Shown: positions 28,701-38,947 of the stretch, piece after piece
How positions within the stretch are numbered: the first letter of the stretch is position 1
How the letters are laid out: each line of letters starts with the position of its first letter
Assembly: GCA_013365365.1 (NCBI GenBank)
Contig: JABVXU010000207.1
Coordinates: 29,886-93,885 of the forward strand
Source: Cruorifilaria tuberocauda
Lineage: Eukaryota; Nematoda; Chromadorea; Rhabditida; Onchocercidae
Reading direction: 5' to 3'
DNA: 64,000 nucleotides
Notes under the pieces: generated by a model
Databases searched by the model: none
Seen by the model: only the letters and a program-made list of their open reading frames with translations
Told to the model about the DNA's origin: nothing
Made by a program: the position numbers and the translations under genes

Positions 28701-29514
28701 CAAAGATATAAGTGGAGATTTACTCAAGATTACGGTGGTTTATTAAATCTGTTGAAAAATGGTTTGAGGAAGTATAGTTCAAATGTTTAAGTGTTTATTT
28801 AGATATTTAACTATTTAATATTTCCCAAAAAAAAAGAACTAAGTTTTAATAGATATTTTAGAAGTGCCACTTACATTTGACCAAATCAAAGCAGAATCTA
28901 TAAAATAAGTTTTCAAGCTAAATATGCTTTTCATATGGTTTCCAGCGTTATATGAAATCAAATGATCCAGAGGACGTTGAACTGTTTGATATAATCTCAG
29001 AAATGCTTACATACGAGCCATCACAACGAATTACACTGGGCTCTGCATTGGATCATCGATATTTCAAACGTTTAGCACCGCACCTGAGGTAAAATTTTCT
29101 CCTTTTCTCAAATTTGAATTTAATCAAAACAAGAACTGTAATGATTGAAAACTTTGGCTTATAAGGGATTGTATGCATATCCTATCCACTGAATTATTTT
29201 GGCAACGGTATCTCTCACCGAAAAATAATTTTATTTGGAAAATATGCAAAACAGGATTAATTTTAGTGGATTTTCCTCATTTCATTGATCCAGATACTCT
29301 GTTCGTATCTCAAGGTTGAAGTTCATTAGCGGACTATGTCTGAAATTTTAGAAAATTTTTATTCATTTATTTCAACTAATTAAGGTTACATGAAAGTGGT
29401 GCATCATCGAATGGATCATCATCATCATCAGCAGTGGCGACGGCAACAACAGTACTAGCAACCGAAGCTATAGTAATATCAGATGGAGGTGATGGAGATG
29501 GTAAAGAACGGTAG
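16725..29514 (+). CDS. LAMMER dual-specificity kinase (CLK/Doa family), short form
   Basis: Kinase of the family that phosphorylates SR splicing factors, mainly in the nucleus. Ten exons give 475 aa: 16725-16883, 23581-23749, 24169-24352, 24462-24552, 24760-24908, 25747-25898, 26836-26998, 27436-27523, 28946-29088, 29385-29514. Exon 1 encodes an Arg/Ser-rich N-terminus, exon 2 the conserved GHLIYQDGD lead-in. The domain starts near residue 110. Visible motifs are the glycine loop [10 protein letters not shown] (116-125), catalytic Lys140 in FALKVIK, the CLK-specific catalytic loop HTDLKPEN (235-242), DLGSATF (274-280, DLG in place of the usual DFG), STRHYRAPE, and the name-giving [11 protein letters not shown] (335-345). 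The C-terminus has a serine run and an acidic Gly/Asp tail. All phases agree; exon 1 joins exon 2 in phase 0 across an intron of about 6.7 kb that contains a second large open exon. The last acceptor (TTAAG) is weak. Confidence 0.92.
20850..20878. repeat. GGT trinucleotide run
   Basis: A nearly pure run of GGT units (one AGT interruption) in the first kinase intron, about 60 bases before a possible acceptor for the large open exon. Read on the - strand it would encode poly-threonine, but no gene is supported there. Confidence 0.85.
21341..22678 (+). CDS. large open exon in kinase intron 1: alternative N-terminus or nested gene
   Basis: The frame is open from 20918 to the TGA at 22676-22678; the first ATG is at 21341. 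Read alone it gives 445 aa. I recognise no catalytic domain. The product is basic and low in complexity: an Arg/Lys-rich start ([11 protein letters not shown]...), Ser/Pro/Thr-rich blocks, an asparagine run near 22.39 kb, and a charged end. A phase-0 donor (TCG then GTATCA) at 22640 would join its 433 codons in frame to the kinase exon at 23581, making a kinase of about 855 aa. The better-looking GTGAGT at 22673 does not work, because it creates a TGA at the junction. Drosophila Doa is known to make short and long isoforms from alternative promoters, which supports the isoform reading by analogy. A separate single-exon gene is the alternative. Confidence 0.55.
   Translation: MPRRGFDSIRRMPIVVIPRKRKYKNYVSRRRNTQLIANLRRCFSDPVLYRSYNHWEGLSRPFSPEKPSSSFTFSTHAAPIAVIPETVSFDSSMMKAEAKARKEFTLLASKKSELEEGKVFGEVMKSMVQENERSEKGRYKDNRKLSSDFQLSNVFDLEVKRAGIATNYSDNVILGVNNEGGSLAEIAFRAPTPPTTSRIRPRNLASRSVVLSRTTTIETPLIKRRLLGCAKYQKGNGSDRKDYHREYVNLPSGSNNLDEREEERTAERKAQNTVTAVTAAFSTLTLEPQQTKHEREAVAEQTNNAGAITVAEVREAVGATGELAIRRFGETEKPVPSVSQQMPNISTANNNNTVGTSNDSGLRKSRNAAPQPATVGLIPPLSTRRLKQTKISHNSLLATLQLPPSVSAKVDRIIANAERKEKERCSNHAVIDSVSFSLDIKYRLW
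25334..25391. repeat. 20-base imperfect inverted repeat in a kinase intron
   Basis: Positions 25334-25353 and 25372-25391 are reverse complements except for a short mismatched block in the middle of the stem, with ten consecutive pairs next to the loop. The 18-base loop is TA-rich. It lies in the intron between the exon encoding HTDLKPEN and the exon encoding DLGSATF. Confidence 0.6.
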
Positions 29515-32076
29515 AGTCCAGCAACAATGCAAATATTTCGAACATTTTTGTTATTAATTTGTTAGCGATAAATGCACCATAAATGGTGTGTTTTCTTTGA
29601 AATTTTTTGGAAATACTAGGAAATTTTAGAAATGTAATTAAGAGATTGAAAAAAATTTCTAAAATAATGTCGAGGGTTATGACTCGATGATTTTGACGAT
29701 AAATGAAATCTTTATAAATAAAGTAAAGCAGTCAGTTTAAGAAATCATTATCTTGCGCATTTATCCATGAGTTGTTCACTTTTTGTCGTTTGATTATCTC
29801 ATGTTTATATGTAAGGAAGCTTATCTTTTATACATTGTTTCGACTAGTGAACTGTGTGCTCTGAAGTTCTATTAATTATTATTGTGATGAAATTTCTTTC
29901 TAAATAGTACTGTTATGCGAGTTTGATAGTATCTAATATCCATGTATAGTTTTAAATCTGCATTATATGGTTCAATTTATGAATTTCCCAGTTAATGATG
30001 AGATGAGACTCTATGTTGTTATTCTCATCACGTAAGATATAATTTCTTGTCATTCAAAATTTAAAAACTTCGGTTTTTCCATGATTTCCTATAACCGTTT
30101 TTCCCTCATTACCCTTGTTGGGTTCTGAAAGTATATCAAAAATAATTACGCGTGGACATATTGGAAGAACTTGCCATAAAGTATTGATTTATGGCAGAGA
30201 TTGTGAAATAATTTATAAAATTATTTGTATTTTTCAACCTTTTTAGAAGTTTAATAATTCCAGTTCTTTAATTCGTAATTTAATATCCTTTTCTGAAATT
30301 TTGCTCAGGCATTTAGTTAATTCTGTCACGTGTTCTGCTTTATTTCTTTTCCTTACTCTTCGTTGTTACGCTTTCTTACCCTCGTTTTATATCTTCATGG
30401 GGAGCGAAATGTCTAAATGAAAAACAAAATTTGGATGGTGCATGAAATATGTTAATCTTCGTTGCAAGATACCATTTTCTCTTGAAAAAATTAAGACCAA
30501 ATCAAGACTGAGGAGGAAGCATTTTCGTTTTATCTTATAGGGAATTGATTAGGGGACAGAAGATTGGTTCAGAAAATAGAGCCTTAATTATGGAGAAAAG
30601 AGTCCCTGATTGAACTTATTGATTAATGAGATTTGACAAGTTCTAGAATTTAGCTCTAGATTTGTATTTTGATGTCAGTCTGATTCGAGTTCACGTAAAT
30701 GTTATTGTCGCTTAAAAATGGGTGCTTCTACTTTTTATGTTTCATTTTTTTAGAATTTCAGATTCTTACTTTTATTTGAATGGAAATTTAGGATATTATA
30801 TTTCAATAAACTAATCGTTGTCTCTTTTGAAGTTTTATCTATTTTTCACCTTTGTATTTTTATGGTGCCGGAAAAGTTGTTCAAGATGTATTGGAGTATG
30901 ACGAATTTTTTTCGATAGTTTTAAAATTGTTAAAATATTGTGAAAATATTAAATTGTTTTTACTGCTGTAAACATGAGAGATTCAAAGTGGTATGTTGTT
31001 TATTGTGATTTTTGCTCCTAAAAGATGAAACGAGTAGGACGAAAAACTCACGTAACAGTGCTATTGAACTATCGGTTTAATTGATTTCTTGTTGACTTAT
31101 TGTTTTAACTCATAACTGTTGATCGGGTCGTTTTTAATTGAGAACTGTTTGAATTGATTGGGTTGTCGTTTTAAGTTGCAGTTAATTGCCGAATTATTGA
31201 TTTCATTCATTTAGTTCATCGTGATCAAGTCTTGTTTGATTTTTTTTATTCCTTTCTGTTTAAAATGTCTTTTATTCTGATCAGAAATTATTAGAGATTG
31301 TATTAAAACGGAAAATTCACGACTTAATTATCGCCGAATTATTAACAAATGTCTTATTAACGGTTTCCTTTTTAAAAGTGGAAGAGAAGGTGTTCCAAAA
31401 TTGATGAGGATTTAACAGTCCAGGAATGTTATTAAATTTAGATATTCCTAACTATTACACTTCAATTATAACAGTTGGGAATGCTTCATCTCACCTTCCT
31501 TATGTTTAAAGTTGATGTCGGGAGGTCAGAAATGCGGGTGAGTATAGACAAATTTGAGTAGTAATCCATGACTGGGTGAGTGTGGCAGTTTCTCCGCATA
31601 GCAAACTTGAGTGGTAGGATTTAATAGTTTCATTGCGTAATTGTGTAATTTCTAACGCACTTCTGGGGTGTCTCTCCTTAGAAAGTTATTTCATTGCTAT
31701 CGCTTCGGTTTTACGTTAAACCACTCGTTCCGGACTCGTCGTTACTTATGTGTTATCGTCTGTAGCGTATTGTCAACGTTGGTCTTTCCTTTCTACGTAA
31801 TAATCCAGCCACAGTGTCTACCTATTATGTTTACTGAATCCAGTTCAAATCCTCAACAATTCTTTAGTTAAGATTAAAATCATTTCGGAAATGACAGATT
31901 AAGTGGAGAAAATCTGGTTTTCTGGTTTTACACACCAGAATCAAAGATTAATTGCTTTTATTTAAATGGTAGGTGTATACTCCTATAATATAATTAGGAC
32001 ACTGAAGAGGTGAAAGTGAACTTTGTAATGGTTTACTTAATGGTTCTGCACCATTTATTTGCATATTGCATATTTC
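29515..32076. other. intergenic: kinase 3' UTR and proteasome upstream region
   Basis: No further exon is supported. The first part should be the kinase 3' UTR, with an AATAAA at 29717-29722. The rest is AT-rich with short frames, one of which (31668-31871) opens with GTG and has no features. Confidence 0.6.
29717..29722 (+). terminator. candidate polyadenylation signal of the kinase gene
   Basis: A perfect AATAAA about 200 bases after the kinase stop codon. The hexamer is frequent in AT-rich DNA, so only position supports it. Confidence 0.4.
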
Positions 32077-32078
32077 AG
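32077..32078 (+). other. 3' splice site 8 bases before the proteasome ATG (candidate SL acceptor)
   Basis: TATTTCAG ends at 32078 and the ATG is at 32087. Such a short spacer with no visible upstream exon is typical of spliced-leader trans-splicing in nematodes. Confidence 0.6.
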
Positions 32079-32086
32079 TATAGAAA

Positions 32087-34374
32087 ATGACAGAAATACT
32101 CCGTGGTGATGCGGGTATTGACTGTGCTGATGCCTTTGACTTTTCAAATTGCGCCCGAAATATGGCCTTAGAGGCAATGGGTGTGAAACCGCCAGCAATG
32201 AGAAGTACTGGTACAACTATTGTTGCAACCATTTATAAGGTATAGCTATTGTTGCAGCTTAATTTTTATTTCTTTTGCGTTCTTTGTGATAAAGAAGATA
32301 GCAATTAACGAAGTAAGCTGAGAGTGATAGTTATATCACTCATCTATGCTCTACTTTAAGTCTCTCTTTTTTACTTACTTAGCGGCAGAATGATACATAA
32401 TTTTTAAAGATTCGTTTGATTTCTGAAAATTTCGGTTATACGTTACGTTTAATATCTATTTAGTCATTGTTTTGTAGGATGGCTTAGTGATGGGTGCCGA
32501 CTCACGTGCGACTGCTGGTAACATTATCGCTGATAAACATTGCAAAAAAATACATAAAATCACCGATTCTATTTATGTGTGTGGTGCTGGTACTGCTGCC
32601 GATTTACATCAAGTTGGTATCGAATGCACTAACTTTTCTTTACTTTTTTTTGTTAAAAATTGTAACATGGTACCTTATTATGAAAATGAATTAGCACTTC
32701 GGCAGAACTAAACTGTGATAGAAGATACTCCGGAATATTAATTAGACTTGGAAAACAGCAGTTAATGGTAACCAACAATTGTCTGCTCATTATGAAAAGT
32801 TTAACAAAGCAAACTGATCGATTTGATGTATCATTGTCTTCCAGAAAACTTCGTAAATAGATTATGTTCGGTTATACTAGGGCATTTAGAAATAAATAAG
32901 TAAATGAGGAGGGCTTATGCTCATTGCAGTATTTTAGTTAATATATTTTCAAAATTAGTTTATTCTGAAATGAGTTATATTTCCAGGTATCTAAAATGTT
33001 GTCTGCGCAACTACGGCTTTTAGAACTGAATACTGGAAAGAAGGCACGAGTGGTTACCGCTCTCCGACGAGCTAAACAACATTTATTTTCATACATGGGT
33101 CATGTTGGAGCATATCTATTAATTGGTGGTGTCGATCCTACTGGACCACACTTGTACCAGGCATATTTGATTTGTTCTTGTTTTATAGTTGCGCTTTCAC
33201 TGAAACCAAAATGACAATATTGTTTTGAAGTTCTTTATTCTATTCGTCTTAGTAATATCTCTAAACTCGAATACCCTTCAGCTAGTTTAGTATAATTAGA
33301 AAGCAGTAAAAAAGCTTAATGTTAATGATGCAATGTCTCACATGCTGAAAGCTTGAATGATTTTTGATAAAATAGAATTGATTTTTCAGTGCTCAGCTAA
33401 TGGTTATACACAGAGTAAGCCTTTCGCTTCTGAAGGCTCAGGTAGTTATGCTGCGACAACCATTCTAGAGCGAGATTTCAAAACCGGCATGACGGTAAAT
33501 TTTCTTTTCATTTAATTCAAAAAAACTGTTTTCGTTATTATTATATCCATAATAATTTTAGTAAGTTGTTTTTATAAACCTTCGCTGCGATTTATTAATA
33601 AAAATATATTTTCATTGTTAATGCCTTGTATATTATGTTCATTTTATCAGTGTTTGACCTGCACATGACTTGTCACTTATTCCTTCAATTATAAGTTTTA
33701 GTAATAGATTTTTCGAATTCCGATTCACAATTTGTTAATGTCATGTTTAATCTGATAGATAAAGCACTCACTTATTCAAATGATTCTCTAAAGATTGAAT
33801 TCGAAAATGCTATATTTAGCAAGAAGAAGCTGTTCTTTTGGTTCGTCACGCACTAGAGGCTGGCATGCATGGCGATAACGCCTCTGGCAATTCTCTCAAT
33901 TTTGTGATCATAACACCTGAAACTACGGTATTTAAGGTGAATTTTATATGGATTTTCAAAATCAACTTCGGAAAATTGATTGATGAAATACAATGGGTTA
34001 TCATTCCATATAATTTATTCCTCCAAATTTTATTTGAAATGACACATGCTTGCAATTAAGAATCTCATCAATGGTTGATAGTCTTTCATGCTGGAATTTC
34101 CAGAGCATAGGCTCACCGACTCCCCAAAGTCCTTATTTGATTGTAGCATTTTCATTGATTAGTTATAATAGTTTCAATGGTATATATATATATATATATA
34201 TAACTTTATCGACTATAGTAGATGAGCTTTTTTCAGGGTCCTGAAGTTCCACATTTCTGTGTGCGACCAGAGCCTGTTGAACTGGACTACAAATTCAAGC
34301 TTGGTTCCACCAATGTTTTGAAGCAAAAAGAAATTAAATATGACATAATTGAAAGTATGGACATTTCCCACTGA
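32087..34374 (+). CDS. pbs-2: 20S proteasome subunit beta-2 (PSMB7 type)
   Basis: Catalytic subunit giving trypsin-like activity in the 20S core (beta type 7; C. elegans pbs-2). Six exons give 273 aa: 32087-32239, 32478-32612, 32987-33160, 33390-33494, 33820-33936, 34237-34374. The propeptide is 42 residues. Processing at Gly42/Thr43 (STG then TTIVATIYK) would expose the nucleophile Thr43; Asp59 in GADSRAT and Lys75 in ADKHCKKIH match Asp17 and Lys33 of the mature enzyme. [22 protein letters not shown] and GSGSYAA are also family-typical. Length is close to the mammalian 277 aa. Intron 3 starts with GC (33161); using it gives exactly the spacing of the human protein between TGPHLY and GSGS. 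Intron 2 starts GTTGGT. Confidence 0.94.
34181..34202. repeat. TA microsatellite in a proteasome intron
   Basis: Eleven uninterrupted TA units in the last intron, about 35 bases before the final exon. Confidence 0.9.
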
Positions 34375-34460
34375 TATATCATCCAGTGCGGTTTTTTATA
34401 AATTATTTGTTGATGTAAAATTTTCTGAACTCTTGTGAGGCACGGTCGCTTCTAATATAA

Positions 34461-34466
34461 AATAAA
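34461..34466 (+). terminator. candidate polyadenylation signal of the proteasome gene
   Basis: AATAAA 87 bases after the stop codon, a usual distance for a compact nematode 3' UTR. Confidence 0.55.
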
Positions 34467-36333
34467 AAGTTCATTTTTTACTGTGGTGTAGATTCAGTAT
34501 TTTTATCCGTGTCATTTTGACAAATACTTCAAGTTATAATGTTTCATAACAAAGAGTGCTGTATTCGCTTGTTTTCATATTTTGATTATTTGTACGATTC
34601 CAAAGTATCCTAAATCTCTTTTTTTCCAACTAATTAAAATGATAGCATCATTAATCATTAATCGAAACAACTGATTGATAATGTCATTAATTCATTTACT
34701 TTGGATTGTTGGAACATTAACACTGAAAGCATTTGAACCCAGATTTTGAGGCTGCTTATTTTCTTCGGTGTGAAATTTGTTATACACCGGATATTTTTGT
34801 TTTCCCCTAGTTGGTTGATGAAAATTACGCAATAAATTAATCCCGAAAAACATTGTCTCACACACATGAATGCTGCTTAACTTGCTGGATTTTATGAACG
34901 CGTGGAACAACTTTTTTCGGAAATGGATTTCTCGCGAAGGAGGTATTCAAAATGTTTTTTTCGCAATTTCTTAATGGGAATTAGCAAATTTTAAAAATAT
35001 ACGAAATTCAAGTTGTTGCATGAATCACTAGTAATCGCATGTTGTATAACTTGCTAGATTTTATGGGTTAATTTTTTCAAGCACCCTTACATCTATTTGA
35101 AGGAACGGGCGTTACGCGTTGGAAAAATACCTAATGGGAAATTTACTCTTTAGCTGAAAATATTCCCATATTTGTAGTCTCAATAGGAGATATTGACTCT
35201 AATGTTCAAAGAGATACTTAATTTATTTCAATTCAACTTTTATGAGTACATTTCACTGCTGTTTGATGGAACTTTTGCAATAACAACATGATAAAATTTC
35301 GAGTTGAAACGAGTTTTTTCATTTTGCAATGTGCAAAGGATGTAACTTCTGGAGAAGAAGCTACACGATCGTCTACCGTAGCCTACTATAAGCATAAATT
35401 TATGATCGACAGTTTGGAATTGCTAATGAAAGTTGTCTGATAGAGCGCACGAATCATAACTAATCTTCAACTTATCCTTATCAGTTGTACTTGGGCAGTG
35501 CCTTTTGTTAGTCTTCATTATGTCCTATTATCATAGTCGCTTATTCGCTTTTCTTTCAATGTTTGCTTTTCTCACTTGTATTTGTCATTTCAGTTCATTG
35601 CAGGTTTTTGCTACACTCACTTTCCTTCTTTTCTTTCTACGTCTTTTTGTTGGTTTAGTACCTTTTGTCGGGAAATCCGAGAAAAGGATCAAATAATATG
35701 TAATGTTCATCCCTCTCATTGTATGTTATATGTCATTATTTGTGATCACTATATCATCATATTGTTAGGTTTCTTCCATTTCCTTACATCATTGGTCTCC
35801 ATTTCTAATCTACCTTGGCGCCAATAATTTACCTACTTCGGCGCCATTCGCCCCACAAATTGGATCTCTTCATTCTTATCAAGGGATTTAGCCTTGGCTA
35901 GGTGGGTCTCTTTCTTCCCTCCCAAAGCCATCAAACGCTTGTCTATCGCTCCTCCAAACTATCGGCTCCACATTGGACTTCCCCAACACCTTTCCACTTA
36001 CCATCAAAATTATACAAAAACCTGAATTTATACTCTATGAAATTCCATATCTTTTTCTTGTCCATATCATTTTATGATGGCTATAATGCCATTCTGATCA
36101 CAGCAGTGACTATCCAATACGTTCAAAATTATTGCATAATTTTAAATGTTCACACTTCATAATAAAAGTTCACAATAAAGAAAGTACATGATCTTCAACA
36201 TCTTCGGAATAACATCATTTATCACTCAAACCTCTTGAAGTTTAAATGAAAAAGCTGACCACCAGAAAATTTCTTAATCGAATTCTCCGGACCAATTTCG
36301 AAATGAAGATAATTAAGTTGATGAATGAAAATA
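34467..36333. other. convergent intergenic gap
   Basis: Lies between the 3' ends of the + strand proteasome gene and the - strand hydrolase gene. Open frames on both strands are short, phenylalanine- or isoleucine-rich and without splice support. Two GGCGCC palindromes occur 28 bases apart near 35.82 and 35.85 kb. I see nothing else. Confidence 0.6.
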
Positions 36334-36339
36334 TTTATT
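36334..36339 (-). terminator. candidate polyadenylation signal of the hydrolase gene
   Basis: AATAAA on the - strand about 20 bases after the hydrolase stop codon, implying a very short 3' UTR. Confidence 0.5.
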
Positions 36340-36359
36340 AGATTCTGCAATCACTCAAA

Positions 36360-38882
36360 TTATAGAAGTGATTTAAATCCATCTTCATCATTTCGGTGTA
36401 TGTCTTTCGCCACTAGCATTGAGTAAGTGCAATTAGCGATGAATTTTGCTTGATATTTTTGCAAGTAATGGCCTTCGTTTTCGAAACATATCGAAAAAGA
36501 TCGATCTGATTCGGCATACTGCTCGGAAATAAAATCCAGAATAGATGTGTTTTCTTTCACTGATGGATAACTCTGAAATTTCTGCCTCCGATAATTTGTT
36601 CGCATACAAGCTCACTTTTTAGTGTATTTCTTGCAGAATACTGTGTCGATATACTTTGTGTATATGCGTTTATCTGATATTTTTGATATATTTTTTTTAA
36701 ATAGACTGTTTTTTAGTGCAAGAAATGAATCAGCATCGCACTGTAAAGTTTTGAGAAATTTAAGAGAAAGTCTGCCATGCATGACTATTGCAGAAATTAG
36801 ATTATAATGATTAGAAATATCGGCAAATAACAGGCCTATCAATACATGGATTAAAAGCCGCTGAATGATGATGTTACGATTATTTCCTGAGAAACTGATG
36901 ACTGATCCGACCTACCAACTGATTAGCATTCCAAAATTGCATGCTTCAAAAGAAAAATGGTAATTTGAAGGAGCAATTATGGGAATAAAAAGAAATGTAC
37001 ATTAGCTCAACTACTGCTTACCACATGACTGATATTATCAAAAAGAGATGCAAATTGCTGGCTGACTGATACTTCAATGAGATGATCCATAGCTGAGTAA
37101 GCAATTAAAACCTGTAAAAACAGAAGCTGACACTGGAGTTTGTTATATCTAATGCAAGAACTTACAAGAAATATTTAGTTTTCAAAAGTAATGTATTCTA
37201 AAATTGTATAATATCTTACCTTTCTTTTAAGATCTACTTTTGAAGACGCAAACAGCTCATGAACTCGTGAATATGAATATCAACACAGCAAAACTATCCT
37301 GGGTTACTTAAAAAAAATGTTAAAGAGGAGATAATTATAAATTTCAGGACCGAATGAGGAAGAATCTAATAATTTCAAAGTCATACTTTTGTTTTGTTCT
37401 TATTCAGCATATTTATATAATCCATTTGACCAGTCAGATCGATATTAGCCGTTAATTTAAGACAAATTGCAGCCTCATCACCACTTTTCACTTTCATTCT
37501 CAGCAATTGAAATACTAAAAATAAGTGTCGAAATGAAGAACCAATCATTAATGCATATGGTTAGGTAGGTAATTTGAAAAAATCAGGCTTTTAAGAGTGC
37601 TTGTGATGTAGAAGCAAACTCCAAAACACTTACTTGTAAAAAATATATGTCGCAAAATAAAACGAAATATCCTGAACGTTTCCCAAAGCCACAATCCAAA
37701 GGTAATCATCCATGTAGGCTTAAGGCTATGATGAACCTTAACACCTATTGGATTTATCAGCGCAACGCCTTTGCACCGATCCTGAAGGCATGGTTTAAAC
37801 TAAATGTGATTTTAGCACGATATTAATTTTTTGAATAAATTTGAGCTGAAAAGATAATATAGTGATGGTTCTATCTTCTGCTCAGAAAAAAGGACTCAGC
37901 ATTTGGGTAATAATTTATCCTTTTCACTTCCTGATTTTATTTTTATGTCAAGATCTAACCGGATTTCTTGCAGCCAACCGAAGAGCATTTTCTGATCCTC
38001 TGCTATGTCCTAGAAATACAATGTTATCACCGACATCCATTAAATTAATAATTTTTTGAACAAACTGCATACGCTCTTCATTAGTATAGCTTAATCCTTC
38101 ATGATCTGCAAAACAACTTTTGTTAGATAAAAAACAAATGAACAAATTCAAAAATATTATTTTACCCTTTTATTTGCTTTATAATTTCTTATAAATAGAT
38201 TTGAGTCTTTACTAATTAGTTATGTAACTGCTGAAAATGTGAGTCAAGCAGATGATTACACATTCCTTTTGTAATTAGTGAACGAAGAAGGTACTGAATT
38301 CAAACTAATAGTCACTATCTAATTTATTGCCAGATTTGATCGAAAGGTAGACTTGCGTTCTGCATATGAAATAAACTTAAATTTAAAACATTTTTGGAGA
38401 AAATGAGGAAAGATATACGTGGGGTATAGCCTTGGCCAGGAAAATTAATGCCTATAAAACGAATTCCGTATCTATGCAAATATGGCAAGATATATTTGAA
38501 ATCGTTATGTGAGCCCGGTGTGCCGTGACAACCCACAACAGTTCCGATGCAGGATCCACCTGGAAGACTGTCCTGTAAATTTTTACAATTTGTCATTAAC
38601 ATTTTCATCAATCACAATGTGACACAGAAGTAATTCTCGTAAAGTCTTGGAAGCTTTAAATCGCATTTGTGCTAAATATTATCATATAAATGGCCATTTT
38701 AAGGAAATTAATAAATTTTTTGAGGAAAATAGAATGTCAAAAACAACCTGCACTACAGCATCTACATCAATTGACTGTCGATCGAAGAAATCAATACGAA
38801 CACGCAACTTTCGTAGCACTGACGGTATTTCCTCCAACTTTATAGGCGACTTCTGAGTGCCCAATGGCCTTATATTATTCAT
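36360..38882 (-). CDS. alpha/beta hydrolase-like protein, DUF1057 family
   Basis: Member of a family best known from nematodes; fold of serine hydrolases, substrate unknown. Seven exons give 337 aa: 38882-38748, 38572-38419, 38105-37960, 37781-37634, 37514-37387, 37111-37022, 36572-36360. The oxyanion region CHGTPGSHNDFKYI is followed by INFPGQGYTP, the nucleophile elbow GHSRG with Ser131, the helix ENALRLAARNP, and GVALINPIGVK. The likely acid is Asp246 in AYSAMDHLIE and the likely base His302 in ENEGHYLQK, so the triad looks complete. A hydrophobic stretch after INPIGV may be a membrane-facing cap. The first ATG in frame was taken as start; a 3' splice site lies 63 bases upstream. There is no signal peptide. 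Splicing exon 5 directly to exon 6 gives the expected KTK-VLIAYS join and skips a 79-base cassette with good splice sites. Confidence 0.88.
37220..37298 (-). other. 79-base cassette with splice sites: possible poison exon
   Basis: Between hydrolase exons 5 and 6. On the - strand it is flanked by a CCCAG acceptor and by GTAAGA. Its length is not a multiple of three, and in the frame carried by exon 5 it meets TGA after 13 codons. Inclusion would truncate the protein before the catalytic Asp and His. Either an unproductive alternative exon or a chance pseudo-exon. Confidence 0.35.
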
Positions 38883-38945
38883 TGAAGAATGGATAGTAGT
38901 TTGACTACCGTTTGATAGAAAGAATTTGATCAAAAGATTGATGAA

Positions 38946-38947
38946 CT
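38946..38947 (-). other. 3' splice site upstream of the hydrolase start
   Basis: A TATCTTTTTAG acceptor on the - strand leaves 63 bases before the chosen ATG at 38882. It fits a trans-splice or a 5' UTR intron. The frame stays open back to about 38933 with no earlier ATG. Confidence 0.4.

Noticed and set aside
31668..31871. 67-codon frame with GTG start upstream of the proteasome gene
   Set aside because: No ATG, no domain, and no splice sites linking it to the proteasome gene.
32613..32711. Read-through of proteasome exon 2 into intron 2
   Set aside because: Adds non-conserved residues and a stop; splicing at 32612 restores family spacing.
34658..34910. Two overlapping - strand frames just downstream of the proteasome gene
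   Set aside because: No family match and no splice chain to the hydrolase gene, whose seven exons are complete without them.
35505..36162. Overlapping + strand frames rich in Phe, Leu and Ser
   Set aside because: Low complexity caused by pyrimidine-rich DNA; no splice or homology support in the convergent gap.
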